Shown here piece after piece: positions 58,144 through 64,000 of a stretch of DNA of 64,000 nt (its first letter is position 1; every line of letters begins with the position of its first letter). The notes under the pieces are model-generated. The model was given only the letters and a program-made list of their open reading frames with translations, ran no database searches and had not been told where the DNA came from. The DNA is taken from NCBI RefSeq assembly GCF_034676705.1, contig NZ_JAUCBS010000013.1:1128501-1192500 (forward strand). Reading direction: 5' to 3'. A program made the translations under genes and the position numbers. Source of the stretch: Gemmobacter sp. GTDB lineage: Bacteria; Pseudomonadota; Alphaproteobacteria; Rhodobacterales; Rhodobacteraceae.

Positions 58144-58778
58144 TCAACGCCACCGAACTTGCCGCACAACTCGGCCTGTCGAAGGCACGGGTCAGCCAAT
58201 ATGTCTCGCAGGGCGTCCTGGATGGTTGCTTTGAGGGCGATGGTCGATCCCGCCGCTTTGACCCTGATCGGGTCAAGGCCGCGCTGAAACGAAATCTGGA
58301 TCCCGGGCAAATGCTCGGCAACGGGTCCAAGACACGCGCGGCGCTCAAAGCCGAACCACGGCCCATGTCAGCTATCGCCGCTGCCATCAGCGAACCCCGC
58401 ACCCCCGTCAGCACTTATACGGATGGTGCCCTGAGCGCCTCTGACCTCGACCGCTATGAACTCGCCCGCATCCAGAGCGCCGAAGAGGATGCACGAAAAA
58501 AGCGACGTGAAAATGAACGCGAAGAAGGGCGCTGGGTCCTGGCGGATGAGGTTCAGCGGCAGACAGCCCGCGCTATCGCGCAGGAAGTCGCGCAGTTCGA
58601 AACGGTCATTCGTGATGCCGCGCGCGCGGCCGCTGACCATTTCGGGTTGGATTTCCGCGAGGTGCGCAAAGTCCTCATGGATCAGTGGCGGTCGCATCGC
58701 GGCATCCGCGCCAGCGATCTGGAGACGGCGGCAGATCAGGCCAACATGACCGAAACCGAGAAGGCAGAACAGGTCTAG
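58140..58778 (+). CDS. Terminase small subunit (Nu1-like)
   Basis: This 212-residue protein has an N-terminal winged HTH (ELAAQLGLSKARVSQYVSQGVLDGCFEGDGRSRRFDPDRVKAAL). This is the lambda Nu1-type DNA-recognition fold. The C-terminal region is helical, for assembly with the large subunit (WVLADEVQRQTARAIAQEVAQFETVIRDAAR). Its position directly before TerL supports the role. It recognises the packaging site. Confidence 0.85.
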   Translation: MINATELAAQLGLSKARVSQYVSQGVLDGCFEGDGRSRRFDPDRVKAALKRNLDPGQMLGNGSKTRAALKAEPRPMSAIAAAISEPRTPVSTYTDGALSASDLDRYELARIQSAEEDARKKRRENEREEGRWVLADEVQRQTARAIAQEVAQFETVIRDAARAAADHFGLDFREVRKVLMDQWRSHRGIRASDLETAADQANMTETEKAEQV

Positions 58779-58779
58779 C

Positions 58780-60813
58780 ATGGGGTTCCTGTCCTCGGCC
58801 GAGGCCGCCGTGCTTCGGGGGCTGGCGCAGGCGATGCTGCCGCCACCGCCGCCCGACATCACGCGGTGGTGCGAAGACAACATCGTCTTCGACGAACGCT
58901 CGCCCTTTCCGGGACCGTTCCGGATCAGCCGGTTCCCGTTCCTGCGCGAGATCCATGAGGTCCTGAGCCCGGAACACCCGGCACGGGAAGTCACGATCCG
59001 GGGCAGCGCCCAGTGGGGCAAGACGGTCTCGGTCCTGAATCCGGCGGTGGCCGCCTGGCACGAATACGGCCCGCTGGATAGCCTGGTGGTGCATCCGACC
59101 AGCTCGTCGGCCACCGAATGGGTGCGCAACAAATGGATGCCGATGCGCCGGCAGGCCCCGGCGCTGCGGGCGATCTTCGGTGACGGGCGTGGCGATCAGA
59201 CCGACACGCTGTCGAACCAGGAGACCCTGGCGCGGGATGGCTCGTTGAAAGTCACCTCGGCCGGCTCGCCTGATGACTTGGCGGGCACCACCCGGCGCTT
59301 CGTCGCCATGGATGACGTCAGCAAGTTCGAGATGACGCCCAAGGGCGACCCCGAACAGCTGGCCGTCAGCCGGGCGGCGGGGTTCGAAGATGCCAAGATC
59401 TTGCGGATCAGCACGCCGCAGATCCTCGGTACCTGCCGCGTGACGCGGGCCTTTCTACGGTCGGATCAGCGGCATTACCAACTGCCATGCCCGCACTGCG
59501 GGCACATGGCGCCCCTGACCTGGGAGAATTTCCGGAAGTCGATCAATCCCGAGCGGTTGCACATGGCGCATTTCACCTGCGACAGGTGCGATGCGACTAT
59601 CGGCCATCAGCACAAGGCACAGATGGTCGCGGCGGGACGCTGGGTTCCTCGCAATCCCCGCGGCGATCATCCCGGGTTTCACCTTTGGCGGGCCTATGTC
59701 CCGCAGCGCGATTGGGCCAGCATCGCGGTGGAATATGCACAGGTCATGGGCTGGACCGGCAGTCAGGCCAGCATCACGACCGAAGAGGATGCCGCCGACA
59801 AGGTCGAGGCCGAGACAGAGCAGACTTTCTGGAACGACGTTCTGGGCCTGCCTTATGAACAGGCGAGCAAGGGGCCCGACTGGGAAAAGCTGCGTGACCG
59901 GGTCGAGCTGGCCGAGGAAGGCCAGTATCTGCCGATCGGCCGCATTCCGGCCTGCGGTGTGCTGCTGACCGCCGGCGTCGACTGTCAGGCCGACAGGACC
60001 GAAGTCTCGCTGGTCGCCTATGGCCGGAACTACCGGCGCTGGGTGATCGAACATCGGGTCATCCCGCATCACATCGGTGATGAGGAAGGCCGGGCCGCAC
60101 TGGATGCCCTGCTGAAATCCAGCTGGCGCACCACGCTGGGGCTGCCATTGCAGATCGACATGATGGCGGTCGATGAAGGCGCCTTCACCGAAGATGTGCG
60201 CGACTGGGCCAAGCGCCATCCCTGGACGCGGGTCATCCTGATCAAGGGGTCATCTTCGGGCAATGGTCCGACCCTGCGCCCGCAGGCCGACCGCAAAGCC
60301 AATGGCCGGGTGGTCAAGCGGCAGAAACGCGGCTGGATGCTGAATGTCAGCCAGATGAAGGCCGATTTCTACGCCTGGCTGGCCAAGGAAGATCCCGAGG
60401 AACGGGGGTTCGTCGCCTTCGCCATATCTATGGGTGACGAATACTATCGCCAGATCACCTCCGAGGTCCGGGTGCTGAAGCGCAGCCGGTCAGGCGTGAT
60501 GGTGTCCAGCTGGGAACTGGTCGAACCCAGCCGCCGCAACGAATGCCTCGATACCATGATCTATTCCGAGGCGGCCGCGCGCAAGCGGGGCTGGACCGCG
60601 ATGGCGGATGGGCAGTGGGACATTCTGGAGGCAGAGCGCGGAATCGCCCCTCCCGAGGCACAGGCCGACCTGTTCGATGCCGCGCTGCCGGTGGTGCCGC
60701 TGTCACAGCAGGCCGCCGCGACGGCCCCGCGCCCGCAGACCGAACCGAAACCGACCGTGCAGACCGCTCCGGAAAAGGAGTGGATTCGTCAGACAAGGAG
60801 CGACTGGCTGTGA
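58780..60813 (+). CDS. Terminase large subunit (lambda GpA type)
   Basis: This 677-residue packaging motor and nuclease has the Walker A 'IRGSAQWGKTVSVL', Walker B with the Asp-Asp of 'FVAMDDVSKFE' and a CPHCGH zinc-like pair ('YQLPCPHCGHMAPLTW'). The nuclease part follows ('GVDCQADRTEVSLVAYG'). It is GpA-like, so packaging by cos cutting is expected. It overlaps the gpW-like gene by four bases (GTGA). Confidence 0.94.
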   Translation: MGFLSSAEAAVLRGLAQAMLPPPPPDITRWCEDNIVFDERSPFPGPFRISRFPFLREIHEVLSPEHPAREVTIRGSAQWGKTVSVLNPAVAAWHEYGPLDSLVVHPTSSSATEWVRNKWMPMRRQAPALRAIFGDGRGDQTDTLSNQETLARDGSLKVTSAGSPDDLAGTTRRFVAMDDVSKFEMTPKGDPEQLAVSRAAGFEDAKILRISTPQILGTCRVTRAFLRSDQRHYQLPCPHCGHMAPLTWENFRKSINPERLHMAHFTCDRCDATIGHQHKAQMVAAGRWVPRNPRGDHPGFHLWRAYVPQRDWASIAVEYAQVMGWTGSQASITTEEDAADKVEAETEQTFWNDVLGLPYEQASKGPDWEKLRDRVELAEEGQYLPIGRIPACGVLLTAGVDCQADRTEVSLVAYGRNYRRWVIEHRVIPHHIGDEEGRAALDALLKSSWRTTLGLPLQIDMMAVDEGAFTEDVRDWAKRHPWTRVILIKGSSSGNGPTLRPQADRKANGRVVKRQKRGWMLNVSQMKADFYAWLAKEDPEERGFVAFAISMGDEYYRQITSEVRVLKRSRSGVMVSSWELVEPSRRNECLDTMIYSEAAARKRGWTAMADGQWDILEAERGIAPPEAQADLFDAALPVVPLSQQAAATAPRPQTEPKPTVQTAPEKEWIRQTRSDWL

Positions 60814-61004
60814 GCTACACGCAACAAGATATCACGCGCCTGCGCTCGGCCATTGCCAAGGGCGCCAGCCAGGTGCGGGTGGGCGAAGAGCAGATTACCT
60901 TCCGCAGCCTTGCTGAAATGCGGTCCTTGCTGGCGGAAATGGAATCGTCGGTCAACGGCGCGACCAGCCGGCAGCATTATCCGCAGTTCGTGGAACGCCC
61001 CTGA
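60810..61004 (+). CDS. Head-tail joining protein (gpW-like)
   Basis: This 64-residue protein starts with GTG inside the TerL stop. 'YTQQDITRLRSAIAKGASQVRVGEEQITFRSLAEMRSLLAEME' is the alpha/beta pattern of lambda gpW, which completes the head before tail attachment. It lies between terminase and portal, as W does in lambda. Its stop shares a base with the portal start. Confidence 0.88.
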   Translation: MSYTQQDITRLRSAIAKGASQVRVGEEQITFRSLAEMRSLLAEMESSVNGATSRQHYPQFVERP

Positions 61005-62455
61005 TGAACCTGCTGGATCGCGCCATTGCCGCGTTCAGCCCGCAGGCGGGGCTTCGCCGGGCGCAAGCCCGCATGTCGCTGCAGGCGATTGCACATTATC
61101 GCTCGGCCTCGGTCACCCGGCGCACCGCATCGGTGCGCGCTGTCGCCGGTGATGCCGACGCGGTGGCGGCTATGGCGCGCCGCCAGATCGCGCTGTCGGC
61201 GCGCGATGTGGTGCGCAACAACGCCGTGGCCGAGCGTGCGGTGCAGGTGCTGGTCAATGCGATCATCGGCACCGGGATCGAACCCAAACTGATCACCGGC
61301 GATGACGGCCTGCGCGAAGACTGGAAGGTCAGGTTGCGCCAGCTGGATTCGGTCCTGATCGACGCCGACGGCATGTCGACGCTGGCCGGCCTCCAACGCC
61401 TTATGGTGCGGGCCATGATCATCGACGGCGAAGCGCTGATGATCCTGCCGCGCGAGGCCGGCCCGAACGGCCTTGTGCAGGTCAGGGTTCTGGAGGCGGA
61501 TTTTCTGGATGACCGGCGGCAGGGGCGCGCCGAGAATTCGGTGAATGCGCTCTACGACGGGATCGAATATGGCCCCGATGGCCGGGTGGTGGCCTATCAC
61601 CTGTATGATGATCACCCTGGCAGCGCAGTCTCGAAACCCGACTGGAAGGGATTGACCTCCAGCCGCGTGTCGGCGGATCGGGTGATCCACCTGTTCCGGC
61701 CTGACCGCCCTGGCCAGCGCCGGGGGGTCAGCTGGTTTGCGCCGGTGCTGGATGATCTGGTGGCGCTGGCCGACAACGACGAAGCGCAGATGATGCGCCA
61801 GAACATTGCCGCCTGCTTTGCGGCTTTCTGGCGTTCGGACAAGACGGGCGAGGCGGCAGGCATTCCGCCGAAGCTGGCGCCGGGTCTGATCCAGCAGATC
61901 GGCCATGATGATGAGGTGGTGTTCGCCAATCCGCCCGAGGTGACGGGCTATGACGATTTTGCCCGCATCCATCTGCGCCGGATCGCAGCAGGCTTGGGCA
62001 TCACCTATGAGGCGCTGACCGGCGATCTGTCGGGCGTCAACTACAGCTCTGCCCGCATCGGGCGGATGGAAATGGCGGCAAATGTCGAGGCGTGGCAGTG
62101 GACGCTGGTCATGCCGCAGCTGTGCGCGCCCATGGCGGACTGGATCCTGCGGGGATGGGCCTATGCCGCCCCGAACCTGATCTCGGCGCTACGCAACGCC
62201 CGCATCAGCTATACACCGCCGCCCCCGGCGATTGCCGACCCAAAGACCGAAATTCAAGTCGCGGTGCAGAAGGTCGAGGCCGGCCTGTCCAGCCGCGCCG
62301 CCGAAATCCGCAAGCTCGGCTACGAGCCGGCCGAAATTGACGCCGAAATCACCGCCGACACTGCCATGCGCCAATCGCTGGCCGCGCTGAAGGCGCCGGC
62401 GGTGGCCGCTGCTGCCCAAGACGAAACGCAGAAAGAGGATCGCTCCGATGACTGA
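61004..62455 (+). CDS. Portal protein (lambda GpB type)
   Basis: This 483-residue portal forms the dodecameric DNA gate of the head. 'SARDVVRNNAVAERAVQVLVNAIIGTGI', 'RLMVRAMIIDGEALMIL', 'RVIHLFRPDRPGQRRGVSWFAPVL' and 'GLGITYEALTGDLSGVNYSSARIGRMEM' are typical of the lambda portal family. It overlaps the following gene by eight bases. Confidence 0.94.
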   Translation: MNLLDRAIAAFSPQAGLRRAQARMSLQAIAHYRSASVTRRTASVRAVAGDADAVAAMARRQIALSARDVVRNNAVAERAVQVLVNAIIGTGIEPKLITGDDGLREDWKVRLRQLDSVLIDADGMSTLAGLQRLMVRAMIIDGEALMILPREAGPNGLVQVRVLEADFLDDRRQGRAENSVNALYDGIEYGPDGRVVAYHLYDDHPGSAVSKPDWKGLTSSRVSADRVIHLFRPDRPGQRRGVSWFAPVLDDLVALADNDEAQMMRQNIAACFAAFWRSDKTGEAAGIPPKLAPGLIQQIGHDDEVVFANPPEVTGYDDFARIHLRRIAAGLGITYEALTGDLSGVNYSSARIGRMEMAANVEAWQWTLVMPQLCAPMADWILRGWAYAAPNLISALRNARISYTPPPPAIADPKTEIQVAVQKVEAGLSSRAAEIRKLGYEPAEIDAEITADTAMRQSLAALKAPAVAAAAQDETQKEDRSDD

Positions 62456-64000
62456 AATCCGGCTTTACGGCACGGTCGGATCATCCTGGTGGGAAGAAGA
62501 ATATTTCACCGCCAAGATGGTTCGTGAGCAACTGGACGGCCTCAGTGGGCCGATCACGGTGCGCATCAATTCCGGTGGCGGAATCGCGACCGAAGGGCAG
62601 GCGATCTACACCGCCCTGCGCGGCTATCAGGATACCGTCGAGGTCGTGATCGAGGGGGTTGCGGCATCGGCTGCCAGCCTGATCGCGATGGCCGGCGACA
62701 GCATCACCATGACGCCCGGTGCCATCCTGATGATCCACGACCCTGCGTCCTGGTATGTCGACGGTCGCGGAACCGAGGATGACCACCTGAAGGCTGCGCG
62801 TGCGCTTGGCGTGATCGCAAACGCCTATGCCGGCCTCTATGCCAAGCGTGCGGGGATCTCGGTCGACGACGCCCGCGAGATCATGAAGGCGGAGACCTAT
62901 TACGATGGCCCCGCCGCCGTCGAGGCCGGTTTCGCCACTGTCTACGATGAAGCCGGCGATGAATCGGCCCCTGCGGCCTTCGATTACCGCCTCTATCAGC
63001 ACGCGCCCCAGCGCCTGCTGACCGCTGCTGGCGCGATCCAGCGCGAACGCCCCCGAGCGCAGATCGTGGCCATGATGGCCGGGATCCGTCCGAAACCCGC
63101 CAAAGGAGGAAAATCCATGGCCAAGAAACCGACTCCGGCCACCATGGCCGAGGATGAAGACCTGACGCCGGAAGCCGAGGAAGAAGAAGAGGTCCGGGCT
63201 GAGACGGAAGAAGATCCGAAGGCCGAGGTCGAAGGCGAAGAGGACGAAGCCGATGCCGAGGGCGAGGAAACCCCGGACGAGGAAGACGGCGATGCCGTGG
63301 CAATCCTCGATCTGGTGCAGATGCACGGCGGCTCGCTCACAACGGCGCGCGAGTTCATCGCCAAGCGCACCCCCATTCAGGGCGTGATCGCCCATTACCG
63401 CGAGAAAGGACCGAGCGTGACCAAGCACAAGCCCGGCGGCACCAACGCCCGGATCACCCGCGATGAACGCGAAACCCGCCGAATCGGCATGACCGAGGCG
63501 CTGGCCGCGCAGATCGGCCGTCGCGCGCCGACCGATGAGCGTGCGCGCCCGTTCATGTCGATGTCGCTGGCCGAGATGGCGGCACTGAGCAATGGCCAGC
63601 GTGGCCCGCTCCGCACCGCGAACGACCGGCTGGAAGTCTTCATGGCCATGCACACGACCAGCGATTTCCCGCTGTCGCTGCAGAATGCGCTGAACAAGGA
63701 ACTGGAATCCCGCTACCGCGAGGCCGCACCCACCTATCGCCAGATCGCGCGGCAAAAGACGTTCCGCGACTTCCGCCCGCATCCGATGATCCGCCCCGGT
63801 GATTTCCCGACCCTGCAGCCGATCGGCGAGGGTGGCGAGATCAAATACGGCACCATCGGCGAAAAGGCCGAAACGGTCGCCCTGGCCCCCTATGGCGTTG
63901 CCGTGTCGATCAGCCGCCAGACCCTGATCAATGACGACATCGGCGCCATCGCCGACATGATCGCCGATCAGGGCCGCGCCGTGTCGCGGTTCGAAGATGC
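62448..64000 (+). CDS. ClpP-like prohead protease / scaffold / major capsid fusion (partial)
   Basis: At least 517 residues run to the window end. Residues 1 to about 185 are an S14 (ClpP-like) protease: INSGGGIATEGQAIYTAL, catalytic Ser in VAASAASLIAM, His in MIHDPAS. Residues about 224-290 are strongly acidic (Glu/Asp runs), as in scaffold proteins. From about 400 the sequence reads as an HK97-fold major capsid protein (FRPHPMIRPGDFPTLQPIGEGGEIKYGTIGEKAETV). A strong internal AAAGGAGG precedes ATG 63117 in the same frame, so a shorter scaffold-capsid product is likely. Confidence 0.9.
   Translation, partial: MTEIRLYGTVGSSWWEEEYFTAKMVREQLDGLSGPITVRINSGGGIATEGQAIYTALRGYQDTVEVVIEGVAASAASLIAMAGDSITMTPGAILMIHDPASWYVDGRGTEDDHLKAARALGVIANAYAGLYAKRAGISVDDAREIMKAETYYDGPAAVEAGFATVYDEAGDESAPAAFDYRLYQHAPQRLLTAAGAIQRERPRAQIVAMMAGIRPKPAKGGKSMAKKPTPATMAEDEDLTPEAEEEEEVRAETEEDPKAEVEGEEDEADAEGEETPDEEDGDAVAILDLVQMHGGSLTTAREFIAKRTPIQGVIAHYREKGPSVTKHKPGGTNARITRDERETRRIGMTEALAAQIGRRAPTDERARPFMSMSLAEMAALSNGQRGPLRTANDRLEVFMAMHTTSDFPLSLQNALNKELESRYREAAPTYRQIARQKTFRDFRPHPMIRPGDFPTLQPIGEGGEIKYGTIGEKAETVALAPYGVAVSISRQTLINDDIGAIADMIADQGRAVSRFED
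63101..63119 (+). promoter_or_regulatory. Internal ribosome binding site and start in the protease-capsid gene
   Basis: AAAGGAGG lies seven bases ahead of ATG 63117, which is in frame as codon 224 of the fusion. It opens with MAKKPTPATMAEDED, the acidic scaffold segment. This is how lambda makes Nu3 from inside C. Confidence 0.8.

Larger units (their letters stand above)
43469..64000. mobile_element. Prophage, left part (integrated at tRNA-Val; runs off window)
   Basis: From the tRNA onward the genes are phage-type in a lambdoid order: integrase, excisionase, leftward accessory genes, repressor, Cro-like gene, replication genes, NusG-like regulator, terminase, portal and capsid. The left junction is the tRNA-Val 3' end. 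The right junction, tail and lysis genes lie beyond the window. All structural genes seen are intact, so the prophage may be inducible. Confidence 0.92.

Overview
The window reads as the chromosome of a GC-rich alphaproteobacterium of the Rhodobacterales (Rhodobacteraceae/Paracoccaceae type). This is inferred from gene content: the 47-residue bacterial aa3 oxidase subunit IV, a NDUFS6-like zinc-finger protein, a gcvT-gcvH-gcvP operon behind a tandem glycine riboswitch, and GC-rich intergenic repeats ending in 'ATATCCCGGGGG' or 'GGGGTATTT..AAAAGGCAAAG'. No species is named because nothing in the sequence fixes one.

Layout. (1) 1-25.3 kb is ordinary chromosome: an aldo/keto reductase end, a Tat-like VOC protein, a P1B-4 metal-exporting ATPase, purine nucleoside phosphorylase, a leucyl aminopeptidase/NlpC-P60 pair, beta-carbonic anhydrase, yidC-MOSC-engB, a Sua5 enzyme, an acyl-CoA dehydrogenase/MBL operon, AzlCD, a 4-hydroxyphenylacetate (homoprotocatechuate) lower-pathway cluster behind a perfect palindrome, a sulfatase, an acyltransferase and murI. 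(2) 25.3-29.15 kb is a nested insertion-sequence cluster: a decayed IS1111-group element, an IS5-family element with a -1 frameshift signal and CTAG duplication, and an intact IS1111-group element with perfect 12-bp subterminal repeats. (3) 29.2-43.2 kb returns to chromosome: gcvPHT, a MATE exporter, gltX, a PLP decarboxylase, gph and a TonB-dependent receptor. (4) From tRNA-Val(UAC) at 43.4 kb to the window end lies the left part of a prophage inserted at the tRNA 3' end.

Prophage logic. A leftward arm (43.5-49.2 kb) carries integrase, a small excisionase-like protein, DUF2303 and several small proteins, many joined by ATGA overlaps. A low-GC patch (49.4-50.6 kb) carries a secreted VasI/TagO-like protein and a short XRE repressor; near-palindromes of the form GACAAG-N3-CTTGTC flank this patch. 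The rightward arm carries a Cro-like protein, a DnaA domain IV-like protein, an HD hydrolase, a DNA methyltransferase and a replication-type protein. A NusG/RfaH-like protein follows, and immediately after it a sigma70-type promoter and a strong intrinsic terminator precede the structural genes (lambda-type TerS, TerL, gpW, portal and a ClpP-scaffold-capsid fusion that runs off the end).

The most interesting observation is this last arrangement. It has the geometry of lambda Q-pR'-tR', but a NusG-family protein sits where Q would be. Also notable are a single-HKD phospholipase-D-like protein next to terminase, an internal start inside the protease-capsid fusion, and two different IS1111-group elements each placed at an intergenic palindrome.
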